Below are positions 24,803 to 33,467 of a stretch of 41,189 nt of DNA, piece by piece. Positions within the stretch are counted from its first letter, which is position 1. Each line of letters opens with the position of its first letter. Origin of the DNA: Christensenellaceae bacterium (GTDB taxonomy: Bacteria; Bacillota; Clostridia; Christensenellales; CAG-138); assembly GCA_022510765.1 (NCBI GenBank), contig JAFLSU010000001.1, forward strand, positions 1-41,189, written 5' to 3'. The translations under genes were made by a program, and so were the position numbers. Under the pieces are notes generated by a model. That model ran no database searches, was not told the DNA's origin, and worked only from the letters and a program-made list of their open reading frames with translations.

Positions 24803-25891
24803 CTATACGTTGAACCTGAACACGATTATGTCGCCGTCCTGAACGACATACTCCTTGCCCTCGGAGCGGACGAGACCCTTATCCTTGCAATTTGCCATGC
24901 TGCCCTGTTCGATAAGCGTCTCATACGGCACGACCTCGGCTCTAATAAAGCCGCGCTCAAAATCGGTGTGGATCTTGCCGGCAGCTTCGGGAGCCTTGGT
25001 TCCATTGGTGATCGTCCATGCACGCACTTCATCAGTGCCTGCGGTGAGGAAGCTGATGAGGCCGAGCAGGGAATAGCTCTCCTGAACGAGCTTGTCAAGA
25101 CCGCTCTGACCAATACCAAGCTCATCAATGAACGCGGCTTTTTCCTCGTCGGAAAGTTCCGAAAGCTCCTCTTCGACCTTGGCACATACGGTAAGCGCAC
25201 CCGCGCCTTCCTTAGCTGCCTGCTCATAAAGCTTTGCAACGGTGGTAGGCTCGTTGCCGATCTCGTCTTCCGCGATGTTGGCTACATAGATAACGGGCTT
25301 GGTCGTGAGCAGGAACAGCTCCTCGGAAGCTATGCGCTCGTCATCAGTCATCTCCATGCTGCGAACGGGCTTGCCCGCTTCAAGATGTGCCTTTATGCGC
25401 TCAAGGAAAGCGATTTCAACGAGGTACTTCTTGTCACCGCTCTTTGAATTCTTCTTTGCCTTGTCGATGCGCCTTTCCACGGTGTCAATATCTGCAAAAA
25501 TCAGCTCCACATTTATTGTTTCCATGTCGCGCACAGGGTCGACCGAGCCGTCAACGTGCACAATATTGGAATCCTCGAAGCAGCGCACGACATGAACTAT
25601 CGCATCGACCTCGCGGATATGAGCAAGGAATTTATTACCAAGGCCCTCCCCACGATACGCGCCACGGACAAGACCTGCAATGTCCACAAATCGGATCGTT
25701 GCGGGCACAAGGCTTTTGGGGTGGTACATCTCATTAAGAACATCCAGACGATGGTCGGGAACGTTTACTATGCCGACATTCGGCTCAATCGTGCAGAACG
25801 GATAGTTTGCCGCCTGCGCTCCGGCTTTGGTAATGGCATTGAATAGCGTGCTTTTTCCGACATTCGGCAGACCTATAACTCCGAGTTTCAT
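24803..25891 (-). CDS. ychF: Ribosome-binding ATPase YchF (Obg-like)
   Basis: 362 aa. It has P-loop GLPNVGKSTLFNAIT (7-21), switch motif DIAGLVRGA, NIAEDE in place of NKxD (the change associated with ATP rather than GTP preference in YchF), a helical insert, and a C-terminal TGS domain ending DGDIIVFRFNV. YchF binds ribosomes and responds to redox stress in some bacteria. Upstream of the ATG are AAGG at 9 nt and, further out, GGAAGGA followed by a 7-bp hairpin. Its promoter is divergent from that of the aminopeptidase gene. Confidence 0.96.
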   Translation of the reverse strand: MKLGVIGLPNVGKSTLFNAITKAGAQAANYPFCTIEPNVGIVNVPDHRLDVLNEMYHPKSLVPATIRFVDIAGLVRGAYRGEGLGNKFLAHIREVDAIVHVVRCFEDSNIVHVDGSVDPVRDMETINVELIFADIDTVERRIDKAKKNSKSGDKKYLVEIAFLERIKAHLEAGKPVRSMEMTDDERIASEELFLLTTKPVIYVANIAEDEIGNEPTTVAKLYEQAAKEGAGALTVCAKVEEELSELSDEEKAAFIDELGIGQSGLDKLVQESYSLLGLISFLTAGTDEVRAWTITNGTKAPEAAGKIHTDFERGFIRAEVVPYETLIEQGSMANCKDKGLVRSEGKEYVVQDGDIIVFRFNV

Positions 25892-25905
25892 ATGTTACGA
25901 CCTTG

Positions 25906-25925
25906 GCTTTCGCACAAACGAAAGC
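25906..25925 (-). other. Hairpin in the ychF leader
   Basis: GCTTTCG/CGAAAGC (25906-25912 with 25919-25925), 6-nt loop, lies between GGAAGGA and a second, nearer SD-like AAGG. The same stem sequence recurs before the zinc-ribbon gene at 29793-29811. Confidence 0.6.
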
Positions 25926-25992
25926 TTCCTTCCATAGAATTATGCAAAGTACCGCAGAATTGCGGCAGCACCAATTTACATCATTGTATTAA

Positions 25993-26021
25993 ATTGTATC
26001 ACAAATGCGGAATGGATTCAA
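25993..26021 (-). promoter_or_regulatory. Probable ychF promoter
   Basis: Minus strand: -35 TTGAAT (26016-26021), 17-bp spacer, -10 TACAAT (25993-25998). It lies in the 312-bp divergent region between ychF and the M24 peptidase gene; apart from the two promoters and the ychF leader hairpin I see nothing else in that gap. Confidence 0.6.
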
Positions 26022-26141
26022 TTATATACTTCATGGTAGGTCTGCTGCCCGATAACACAAGAAATCGTCACTTTTCGAAAATATATTACTTGTTTTTGCG
26101 GATCAAGTGCTCGGAACTCTGGAATTTTTGCGAAATACATC

Positions 26142-26171
26142 TTGTTAATATCGTTAACTGTGTGGTACAAT
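26142..26171 (+). promoter_or_regulatory. Probable promoter of the aminopeptidase-efp transcript
   Basis: -35 TTGTTA (26142-26147), 18-bp spacer, -10 TACAAT (26166-26171), 32 bp before the start codon. Confidence 0.6.
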
Positions 26172-26203
26172 ACAATGTAACTTTGCAGAAAGGGCGATTT
26201 ATT

Positions 26204-27271
26204 ATGAGATATAGGAGCGATAAGCTGCTCAATCAGCTTGCAGAAAAGAACATTGACTCCGCAATCATTACCTCTGCCGTCAACCGCAGGTATTATTCCG
26301 GCTTCACCGGAAGCAACGGTGTCGTTATTTTAACTGCGAAAGGACGTGTTCTGCTTACGGACTTCCGCTACACCATTCAGGCTAATAGGCAATGCGCAGG
26401 CATTTGCGAGGTGCGCCAAGTCAACAGGGGTATCGGTGCCGCCGACGTCGAGGCCGTACTCAAGGAATTCGGTGCAAAGCGGGTGGCGTTTGAGGACGCA
26501 GCGCTTACCGTCAGTGAGTTTGAAGCTTACAAGACGATGCCCTTTGAGCTTATTCCCGATTCCGAAGCAATAAACGGCGGCCGTCTCGTAAAGGATGCTG
26601 ACGAGATAGCCGAAATGCAGAGGGCGCAAAGCATTGCCGACGCCGCGTTTACGGATCTCCTCAAAGTTGTCAAGGTTGGCATGACCGAAAAGGAAGTCCG
26701 CAATGAGCTTGATTATTACATCCGCCGCCATGGTGCTGATGAGAATTCATTCGATACCATCGTAGGCTCCGGTCCCAACGGTGCGCTCTGCCATGCCTAT
26801 CCCGGTGAGCGCAAGCTTCAAAACGGTGATTTTGTTGTCATCGATTTCGGCGCGAGAGTCAACGGCTATTGCTCCGATATGACGCGCACCATTGCAATCG
26901 GCAAGCCCTGCGACGAGCTTCTCAAGATCTACGATATTGTACTCAAGGCGCAGCTCAAGTGTTTAGAGGTGCTGAGACCCAATATGGTCGCATCCGAACT
27001 CGACCTTACCGCTCGCAATTTCATTGCCGAGAACGGTTACGGCGAGTGCTTCGGACACAGTCTCGGTCACGGCTTTGGTCTTGAAATACATGAAAATCCC
27101 TATGCGAACTCCCGTTCACAAGAGCTTCTCGTTCCGGGAACCACCATCACCGTTGAGCCCGGAATCTATATCGAAGGACTTGGCGGAGTGCGCATCGAGG
27201 ATTGCTGCGTTTTGACGGAGGATGGTTATATCAACCTCTGCACAACGACCAAAGAGCTTATTATACTTTAA
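26204..27271 (+). CDS. Xaa-Pro aminopeptidase (M24 metallopeptidase)
   Basis: About 355 aa. It removes N-terminal residues preceding proline. The creatinase-like N-terminal domain opens RSDKLLNQLAEKNIDSAIIT...YYSGFTGSNG. The pita-bread domain shows all five metal ligands: Asp in VIDFGARVNGYCSD (two), His in GHSLGHGFGLEIHE, Glu in TVEPGIY and Glu in GVRIEDCC. The upstream extension of the frame to 25892 lacks an SD and family similarity; ATG 26204 has AAAGGGCG upstream and starts where the family does. It sits immediately before efp, a common clostridial pairing. Confidence 0.94.
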   Translation: MRYRSDKLLNQLAEKNIDSAIITSAVNRRYYSGFTGSNGVVILTAKGRVLLTDFRYTIQANRQCAGICEVRQVNRGIGAADVEAVLKEFGAKRVAFEDAALTVSEFEAYKTMPFELIPDSEAINGGRLVKDADEIAEMQRAQSIADAAFTDLLKVVKVGMTEKEVRNELDYYIRRHGADENSFDTIVGSGPNGALCHAYPGERKLQNGDFVVIDFGARVNGYCSDMTRTIAIGKPCDELLKIYDIVLKAQLKCLEVLRPNMVASELDLTARNFIAENGYGECFGHSLGHGFGLEIHENPYANSRSQELLVPGTTITVEPGIYIEGLGGVRIEDCCVLTEDGYINLCTTTKELIIL

Positions 27272-27318
27272 GAGTTTTTAAAGAATTTACTTAAATTACT
27301 AAATTTTGGAGGTTTACC

Positions 27319-27876
27319 ATGATTTTAGCTGGTGATTTCAGAAAAGGCGTTACCGTCGAGATCGACGGACAGGTATGGAGCATTGCGGATTTTCAGCATG
27401 TAAAGCCCGGTAAGGGTGCCGCGTTCGTCCGCACGAGGCTCAAGAACGTCATGACCGGCGCAGTCCTTGAAAGGACTTTCAGCCCCACCGATAAGTACCC
27501 CACGGCGCATATCGAAACCCGTGAGATGCAGTATCTCTATACCGATGGTGATCTTTATTACTTCATGGATAATGAATCCTATGAGCAGCTCGCGCTCAAT
27601 CACGAGCAGGTCGAGGACGCGATCGATTACATCGTTGAAAACTCCAACGTGACCATCCGCTTCTTCAAGGGTTCCGCATTCTCCGTTGCAGCTCCCAACT
27701 TCGTCGAGCTTACGGTTACGGAGACCGAACCCGGCTTCAAGGGCGATACCGCGACGGGAACGACCAAGCCCGCCGTTCTCGAAACCGGATATAAGATCAA
27801 CGTTCCTCTGTTCGTAAACGAGGGCGACCGCATCCGTGTCGATACCCGTACCGGAGAATACATGGAGCGCTGCTAA
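27319..27876 (+). CDS. efp: Elongation factor P
   Basis: 185 aa, the normal length. EF-P rescues ribosomes stalled on polyproline. The modification loop is [12 protein letters not shown] with Lys32 at its tip; in some Firmicutes this lysine carries a 5-aminopentanol group. Three beta-barrel domains are present, the last ending [22 protein letters not shown] lies 8 nt before the ATG. The 47-bp gap after the aminopeptidase gene suggests co-transcription. Confidence 0.98.
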   Translation: MILAGDFRKGVTVEIDGQVWSIADFQHVKPGKGAAFVRTRLKNVMTGAVLERTFSPTDKYPTAHIETREMQYLYTDGDLYYFMDNESYEQLALNHEQVEDAIDYIVENSNVTIRFFKGSAFSVAAPNFVELTVTETEPGFKGDTATGTTKPAVLETGYKINVPLFVNEGDRIRVDTRTGEYMERC

Positions 27877-27935
27877 TTGCGGTTTTGAGAAGATTTGAAA
27901 GCGTGCTGACCGAACGATTGCGGCGAACGGTTGCA

Positions 27936-27960
27936 GCAAATGATCGATACAATCATTTGC
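27936..27960 (+). terminator. Possible weak terminator after efp
   Basis: GCAAATGAT/ATCATTTGC (27936-27944 with 27952-27960), 9 bp, 7-nt loop, 60 bp after the efp stop. There is no immediate T-run, so termination is uncertain. Confidence 0.4.
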
Positions 27961-28046
27961 ATGGAATAGTCTTTTGAATTGTTAAAAGAATCAATGATAG
28001 ACTGGGGCTTGCATGGAAAAATACAAGCCCTGTTTGTGTAGCTGAC

Positions 28047-28829
28047 ATGAATGAAGCCGCTGCCGAACGTAAAATAGTATTGAAACCAAGGCTCGAAGCC
28101 GCTCTTAATATGCTAATGGCGGCCGAAACAGTATTAGGAGAGGAAAACTCTGCCGACGTCTCCGATGGCATTTCAATTTCCATTGGCGACATAGGCTGTG
28201 ACCATGGCAGGCTGTCGGTTGCAATGCTTCAAAGGCATATTGCGTCGCATGTCATTGCCTCCGACATAAGCCCGGCATCGCTTGACAAAGCGCGAATGCT
28301 TGCCCGCACCTGCGGCGTTGACGATAGATTGGAATGCCGTGTTTCCGATGGGTTTGCAGCATACTCAGAAGGAGAGATCGACAAGGCAGTTATAGCGGGC
28401 ATGGGTGGAGAACTCATCGCCGCGATTCTTGATAAGCACAGCAAACTCGTTCGCGGGCTTTCATGCATCGTGATGCAGCCAATGCGCGGTGAATCGGAGC
28501 TCCGTGAATACCTTTACAAAAACGAATTCATCATCACGGATGAGCGCGTTGTCTTTGATGGGGGACGATACTACCAGTTGATCTGTGCAAGGGGCGGAGT
28601 ACCTGCTCCCCTGCCCGATGGTTGGCCTAAGGATTTTTGGCAGTTTGGCGCAATGGCTTTGGAAAAACGTGACCCCTGCCTCATCAAGCTGATGTACAGG
28701 TATTTAGAAATCATCGTAAAAAAGCTTGTTCGCGCTTCGGAAAATGGTCATACGCCGATCAATCTGCTTCGTGAAATGGACTGTACAAAGCGATTGATCA
28801 AAATGTATAATTCGGGTGAGAAACCCTAA
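28047..28829 (+). CDS. trmK: tRNA (adenine(22)-N1)-methyltransferase TrmK
   Basis: 260 aa. It transfers a methyl group from SAM to N1 of A22 in tRNA. The region LKPRLEAALNML aligns with the family start (LSKRLEAVAS). Motifs follow: DIGCDHGRLSV (SAM motif I, about 50-60), IASDISPASLDKA, KAVIAGMGGELI and IVMQPMRGESELREYLYKNEFIITDE. The ATG has no SD; a 7-bp hairpin (GGGCTTG/CAAGCCC, 28005-28011 with 28024-28030) ends 16 nt upstream. It is followed by nif3, the usual Firmicute pair (yqfN-yqfO). Confidence 0.9.
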   Translation: MNEAAAERKIVLKPRLEAALNMLMAAETVLGEENSADVSDGISISIGDIGCDHGRLSVAMLQRHIASHVIASDISPASLDKARMLARTCGVDDRLECRVSDGFAAYSEGEIDKAVIAGMGGELIAAILDKHSKLVRGLSCIVMQPMRGESELREYLYKNEFIITDERVVFDGGRYYQLICARGGVPAPLPDGWPKDFWQFGAMALEKRDPCLIKLMYRYLEIIVKKLVRASENGHTPINLLREMDCTKRLIKMYNSGEKP

Positions 28830-28882
28830 TAATGAATTTTTGAGAAACGGCTTTGCTTAAGGCGAGAGCCATAGTTAAAAAA

Positions 28883-29647
28883 ATGAAACTTAGTGACTTT
28901 GTTAACGTTATGAATAGGCTTGCTCCTCCCGAAACGGCACTCGGCTTCGATAATGTCGGGCTGCTCATCGGAACCGATCGGAGCGATATAAAGCGCGTAC
29001 TTGTTGCCTTGGACTGCACCTGTGCCGTTGCTGAGGAGGCTGCGCTGGTAGGAGCCGATCTAGTGCTGACGCACCATCCGATAATTTTCGGCGGAGTAAA
29101 ACGAATTCTGCCAGATGATCCGCACAGTGCAGTCGTTTATAAGCTTATCAGGAGCAATATTGCGATGTTTGCGGCGCATACTAACCTCGATGCCGCCGAT
29201 GGCGGCGTTAATACGGCGCTCTGTTCGGTTTTAGGCATTGATAACGACGTTGTCCCTGTTGGCTCAGAGGGCATTATGCGGATAGGAAATCTTCCAGAAC
29301 CCATTTTGCTCGATGATTTTGCGAAGATGTGCGAACTGAGACTATGCACAAAGGTGCATGTAAGCGGAGAAAACCGACTTGTTCAGCGAGTGGCTGTGAT
29401 GGGCGGCTCAGGAGGCGGCGACTATGCGCTTGCGCATGAAAACGGAGCGGATGTTTATTTGACGGGCGAATGCAAGCATTCCCAGGCGATCGAAGCGATG
29501 GTTCTGGGACTCCCCATCGTCATTGCCGGTCATTATGAGACAGAAAAATCGGTATTAATCCCGCTCATTAATTATTTACAGAACAATACCGATGGTGTAG
29601 AATACATACTGGCGAAGGCTGACCGCGCCGTTTTTCGGAGCGTTTAA
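28883..29647 (+). CDS. Nif3-like dinuclear metal centre protein (YqfO/DUF34 family)
   Basis: 254 aa. The family is conserved in nearly all life and annotated in places as GTP cyclohydrolase I type 2, but its substrate is not settled. Metal ligands are visible: LTHHPIIFGGVK, AAHTNLDAADGGVN, GECKHSQAIEAM and GHYETEKSVL. MKLSDFVNVMNRLAPPETALGFDNVGLLIG is the family start, which fixes ATG 28883; the in-frame TTG at 28853 would add ten unmatched residues. It follows trmK by 53 bp and precedes the zinc-ribbon protein gene. Confidence 0.93.
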   Translation: MKLSDFVNVMNRLAPPETALGFDNVGLLIGTDRSDIKRVLVALDCTCAVAEEAALVGADLVLTHHPIIFGGVKRILPDDPHSAVVYKLIRSNIAMFAAHTNLDAADGGVNTALCSVLGIDNDVVPVGSEGIMRIGNLPEPILLDDFAKMCELRLCTKVHVSGENRLVQRVAVMGGSGGGDYALAHENGADVYLTGECKHSQAIEAMVLGLPIVIAGHYETEKSVLIPLINYLQNNTDGVEYILAKADRAVFRSV

Positions 29648-29674
29648 GTCTTCCTAATTCTGACAATGATGAAA

Positions 29675-29770
29675 GTTTGAAAAATAAATTTTTCAAACCT
29701 GGTTTTGTGGCTTTCGAGAGCAAAGCCTCTACCGACGCTTAGCGCTCCCGATTTTGTTTCACAAAACCAG
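29675..29770 (+). other. Two nested-hairpin region after nif3
   Basis: Immediately after the nif3 stop is a 10-bp A/T-rich hairpin (29675-29684 with 29689-29698). The next base begins an 11-bp perfect stem, CTGGTTTTGTG/CACAAAACCAG (29699-29709 with 29760-29770). Its loop contains GGCTTT/AAAGCC (29709-29727) and the palindrome AGCGCT. The helices stack end to end. Confidence 0.65.
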
Positions 29771-29785
29771 CCTCAATTCCCAAAG

Positions 29786-29815
29786 AAAGGATGCTTTCGC
29801 TGCGCGAAAGCTATG
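29786..29815 (+). promoter_or_regulatory. Hairpin between SD and start codon of the zinc-ribbon gene
   Basis: AAAGG (29786-29790) is followed by AT, then a perfect 8-bp stem GCTTTCGC/GCGAAAGC (29793-29800 with 29804-29811, 3-nt loop), one T, then ATG 29813. The linear spacing is 22 nt; with the hairpin formed it is about 3 nt. Confidence 0.65.
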
Positions 29816-30538
29816 GTAGCAATTATGAACCAGTTGGAAGCACTGTGGGAGCTGCAAGAGGCCGAAGTTGCGCTTGCTAAGCTCAAAAAAGAGGTTAAAT
29901 CTACCCCCGCAAGGCAGAAGCGCGCCAAGCTGCGCAGCTTTCTGACCGAACAGCAGAACAATATAGATGATATTCAGAAGAATCTTGTAAGCAAAAACAC
30001 TCAGCTTGATGCCTGTTCCACGCAGCTTGCGGGGCTTATGAGGGATTATGAGCTGGAAAAATCCGATCTGGATATAATGGAAAATGATGAAGAAAGCACA
30101 GCGGCGGAGCTATCCGAAGCGCGCAAATCCATAGAAAAACTCCTTGAAAAGATCAATGCACTCAGCAAGGAACTGAATTCTACCCTGCGCTTCGTTGAAA
30201 AGGCGACCGCCGATATTACCACCACCTACTCCAAGGCCGGTAAGGCCAAACGCGAATATGACGCGCTCGGAACCGTCTGCGAGGCCGAACTTGAGGACTT
30301 TAGACCCCGCCTTAACGCGGCCGAAAGCCTTGTTGCAGAAAAGCGCAAAACGATTCCGGATAATTTGATGAAAAAGTATGCATCCATACGCAAGAATCAT
30401 GCCCTTCCCATAGCAAGGGTCGAGCATGAGCAATGCGGGGGATGCAATATGATGCTCCCCTCCGCCGTCGTCAAGAAGGTCGCGGCAGGCACAGGGATCG
30501 TCGAATGTGAAAACTGCGGCAGAATACTTATCTCTTAG
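29813..30538 (+). CDS. Coiled-coil protein with C4 zinc ribbon
   Basis: About 241 aa. A long antiparallel coiled coil (about residues 5-185) begins MNQLEALWELQEAEVALAKL, and a C-terminal zinc ribbon CGGCNMML...CENCGRIL supplies four cysteines. This is the family of zinc-ribbon proteins commonly next to nif3/trmK; nucleic-acid binding is suspected from the ribbon, but a defined function is not established to my knowledge. Start at ATG 29813 (MVAIMNQLE) or 29825 (MNQLE). A strong hairpin lies between the only SD and the start. rnpB begins ~15 bp after its stop. Confidence 0.85.
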   Translation: MVAIMNQLEALWELQEAEVALAKLKKEVKSTPARQKRAKLRSFLTEQQNNIDDIQKNLVSKNTQLDACSTQLAGLMRDYELEKSDLDIMENDEESTAAELSEARKSIEKLLEKINALSKELNSTLRFVEKATADITTTYSKAGKAKREYDALGTVCEAELEDFRPRLNAAESLVAEKRKTIPDNLMKKYASIRKNHALPIARVEHEQCGGCNMMLPSAVVKKVAAGTGIVECENCGRILIS

Positions 30539-30553
30539 TTCGATACCGAATAT

Positions 30554-30886
30554 TTTGAGTAAGACAAGTGGTCGCACCGCCATGTGCGGTGAGGAAAGTC
30601 CGAGCTCCATAGGACAGAGTGCCGGATAACACCCGGTGAAGGCGACTTCAAGGAAAGTGCAACAGAAATAGACCGCCGCTTTGCGGTAAGGATGGAAAGG
30701 CGAGGCAAGAGCTCACCGGCATTCAGGCGACTGAATGCGCTATGTAAACCCCACTCGGAGCAAGATTGAAATGGGAGCATTCAATGGCTGTCCGTCACGC
30801 TCCCCGTAATCGCTGGAGCGTACAGGCAACTGTACGCCAAGATAGATGATCACATAAACAGAACTCGGCTTATGGCTTGCTCAAAT
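30554..30886 (+). ncRNA. rnpB: RNase P RNA, bacterial type A-like
   Basis: Contains the conserved blocks GAGGAAAGTCCGAGCTCC, ACAGAGTGCCGG, a CR-II-like AACAGAAATAGACCGCC, GGCAAGAGCTCACCG, AAACCCC-ACTCGGAGCAAGA and the 3' AGAACTCGGCTTATGG that closes P4. The P1 stem pairs TTTGAGTAAG (30554-30563) with CTTGCTCAAA (30876-30885). The RNA is the catalytic part of RNase P, which trims tRNA 5' ends. Ends are inferred from P1 and the terminator. It begins right after the zinc-ribbon gene. Confidence 0.97.
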
Positions 30887-30888
30887 TG

Positions 30889-30918
30889 CCCGGAACACTC
30901 GTTCCGGGTTTTTATTTT
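30889..30918 (+). terminator. Terminator of rnpB
   Basis: CCCGGAAC/GTTCCGGG, 8-bp perfect stem with ACTC loop, followed by TTTTTATTTT. From 30919 to 31092 I see no further feature apart from the SD of the next gene. Confidence 0.92.
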
Positions 30919-31092
30919 GCTTTTCTCCCCCGCCTCCTCCTGTAAATTCACCTAACGCTGAAATGATTGTTCATTTTATACTGTTCCTTTCGTCATAAGA
31001 TAGGACCTGTCCTCATAAACAATAATCGAGCGGGTGAATATGCTGTAAGAGCGGTCATGGATGCACACACGCAAAATACGGAGGTAAGGATA

Positions 31093-32052
31093 ATGGAGTA
31101 CAGACGCAGAAGAAAACGCAGGACGGGAATGAGTACAGGCTATAGCGGTTATACACGCAGAAGCGGTTATCGCAGTTCGAGAGGCAGCAATGCTGATGCC
31201 TACGGGCTTGGCAGTGCGCTACTTATACTGCTTCTTACGGCGGGATTGATCTACATTCTTTTCGCCACATCCGTTGGGACGTGGATAGCAAAGAATGTGT
31301 TTTCTCCGCTGTTTTCAAAGGGTGACACAGAACCTTCCACCTCATTGCCGACGGCAGAATTGCCAACAGCAAACCTGATACCAAGCGAAACGCCATATTT
31401 TACGGATAAATCCACCGAGAGCATGACGCTGTCGGGGCTTGATATGTATGCGCTGCAAATGGGAGTATACTCTTCCATCGAATATGCGCAGGGTATGATT
31501 TCCACTTTGAAGTCCCTCGGCGCTGCGGGATATGAATACTTTGACGGACAAAACATTCGTGTTTTTGCTTCGGCTTATAATACTGAGGCCGCTGCAAAGA
31601 GCGTCAGCGCCAGATTGAACGATCAGGGCTACGAATGCACCATCTATAATCTTAGAGCCGACGCGGTGGAACTCACGGTTACTGCCGATGCAGAAAAAAT
31701 GGAAAGCATACGTACCGCCATTAACTTTGCGCATAGCCTGATCGACGATATTAATGAGGAGGTCATCGGCTTTGATTCTGAGGAGCGCAGCATCGATTAC
31801 GGAAAGGCCATTGGCAATGAAATGCTTGCAAATGTAAAGAGCATTAGAGGTGCTCTCTCCGGGATAACCGAGGAGAGCGGGCTTATCAGTGCGCTCGATG
31901 ATTACTACATGGAGGTAACGGGCGCAATCACCACATTCGTGTCCGCCGACACCGACAACCGTGTGGAAATGAGCGGAAAGCTTAAGTATCTGCAATGCCA
32001 AATCATCACTCAATACCTTGCCCTCATGCAATCGATAGGATATAATGAGTAA
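31093..32052 (+). CDS. SPOR-domain membrane protein
   Basis: About 319 aa. A very basic N-terminus (MEYRRRRKRRTG) and a Ser/Gly/Tyr-rich stretch precede one membrane helix (about 39-61, LGSALLILLLTAGLIYILFA). A Thr/Pro-rich linker leads to a SPOR domain at about 118-186 (MYALQMGVYSSIEYAQGMISTLKSLGAAGYEYFDGQNIRVFAS in part). SPOR domains bind denuded peptidoglycan at septa or in spore cortex. The last ~130 residues are helical and have no motif I recognise. GGAGG lies 8 nt before ATG 31093; the frame is open upstream to 30967 without an SD. An envelope or sporulation role is likely. Confidence 0.82.
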   Translation: MEYRRRRKRRTGMSTGYSGYTRRSGYRSSRGSNADAYGLGSALLILLLTAGLIYILFATSVGTWIAKNVFSPLFSKGDTEPSTSLPTAELPTANLIPSETPYFTDKSTESMTLSGLDMYALQMGVYSSIEYAQGMISTLKSLGAAGYEYFDGQNIRVFASAYNTEAAAKSVSARLNDQGYECTIYNLRADAVELTVTADAEKMESIRTAINFAHSLIDDINEEVIGFDSEERSIDYGKAIGNEMLANVKSIRGALSGITEESGLISALDDYYMEVTGAITTFVSADTDNRVEMSGKLKYLQCQIITQYLALMQSIGYNE

Positions 32053-32082
32053 AATCATCCCGGGGCAAGGAGTTTGACGCAA

Positions 32083-33411
32083 ATGTACCTGATTGGAAAC
32101 GGAAGATTACTTACACGCGACCCCGAGCTTCCATATATCGAAAACGGAGGAGTGGTTACGGATGGCGAGCTTATCGTCGAGATCGGCGAGACCGATGCAC
32201 TTGCCGAGAAGTATCCTGAAGCTGAATTTATCGACGCGTCACACGGAGTCATCATGCCCGGGCTTATCAACGCGCATACGCATTGCTGCAGGGCGCTTGC
32301 GAAGGGGCTGAACATACCCTACTACAATCCTACGGAGTTTTATGAGATTTTGAATGGTGTATGGTGGCGGATCGACCGCAATCTCACCCTTCATATGGAC
32401 AGGATGTCCGCCTATGCGACCATAATAGACAGCATTAAGAACGGGGTCACGACACTTTTCGATCATCACGCGAGTAATTTTCAGCCCTGCGGCAGCCTTA
32501 TGACGATCGCATCCGTAGTACGAAGCTGCGGCATCAGAGCCTGCCTTTGCTATGAAACCAGTGATCGCGAAGGTAAAGAAAAATGTGATGAGGCAATTTC
32601 GGAAAACCTTGAGTTTTTTGAATACGCAAACTCCCTTAACAGCAACTACATAAAGGCGTCATTCGGTCTTCACGCATCCTTTACCCTTTCAAACCGAACG
32701 CTGCAAAAATGCGTTTCAAAAAACAACGGACGCATGGGATTCCATATTCATGTTTCCGAAGGGGTTTACGATCTTTGTGACTCGATTCAAAAATATGGCG
32801 TTCGTCCGATTCGCCGTCTTAATGATATGGGCATCCTTGGGAGCAAAACACTGCTCGTCCATTGCACGAACGTCAATGATGGGGAGATTGAGCTGATCAA
32901 ATCCACCGACAGCATGGTTATCAACAATCCGCAATCCAATATGTTAAACGCAGTTGGATGCGCACCCATCCGTCAAATGCACAGGAATGGTATCACGCTT
33001 GGACTGGGTACCGATGCCGTAACAAGCGATATGCTCGAGAGCCTTAAAGCGTCACTTGCCATACAGCGTCATGACACGAAACTGCCCAATGCCGGTTTTG
33101 ACGAAGCAACTTCCATGCTGTTTGACGGCAATCGCAGGATTGCTTCACGCTTTTTCAACACCGAGCTCGGCATACTCAAGGCGGGAGCCGCGGCAGACAT
33201 CATTGTTATGGATTACATCCCGTATACCCCATTCTCCGAAGTTAATGCCGATGAACATATCATGTTCGGTATGAGCGGTAAACAGTGCATACTCAACATG
33301 ATCGGCGGCAAGCTCCTGATGAGGGATCGAAAACTGCTCTTTGTGGACGAGGAGTCCATGAACAAAGAGATCTGCAAGGCCGCATCGGAGCTTTGGAATA
33401 AGCTCAAGTGA
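32083..33411 (+). CDS. ssnA: Amidohydrolase, putative aminohydrolase SsnA type
   Basis: About 442 aa, metal-dependent amidohydrolase/cytosine-deaminase superfamily. Metal ligands are visible: NAHTH (about 64-68), HVSEG (His of strand 5 region), LLVHCTNV and LGLGTDAVTSD (Asp). The MPGLINAHTHCCRALAKGLN start and WWRIDRNLT point to SsnA/guanine-deaminase-like enzymes. SsnA is often encoded with selenium-dependent molybdenum hydroxylases in purine degradation, but none of those genes is in this window, so the substrate is open. Start ATG 32083 has AAGGAG 10 nt upstream; the TTG at 32074 is too close to that SD. It converges on lplA. Confidence 0.82.
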   Translation: MYLIGNGRLLTRDPELPYIENGGVVTDGELIVEIGETDALAEKYPEAEFIDASHGVIMPGLINAHTHCCRALAKGLNIPYYNPTEFYEILNGVWWRIDRNLTLHMDRMSAYATIIDSIKNGVTTLFDHHASNFQPCGSLMTIASVVRSCGIRACLCYETSDREGKEKCDEAISENLEFFEYANSLNSNYIKASFGLHASFTLSNRTLQKCVSKNNGRMGFHIHVSEGVYDLCDSIQKYGVRPIRRLNDMGILGSKTLLVHCTNVNDGEIELIKSTDSMVINNPQSNMLNAVGCAPIRQMHRNGITLGLGTDAVTSDMLESLKASLAIQRHDTKLPNAGFDEATSMLFDGNRRIASRFFNTELGILKAGAAADIIVMDYIPYTPFSEVNADEHIMFGMSGKQCILNMIGGKLLMRDRKLLFVDEESMNKEICKAASELWNKLK

Positions 33412-33467
33412 TGAACGCATTACTACAGACCTCTTGTCAGAAGACTTTATGATATGAATCTGCAAAA

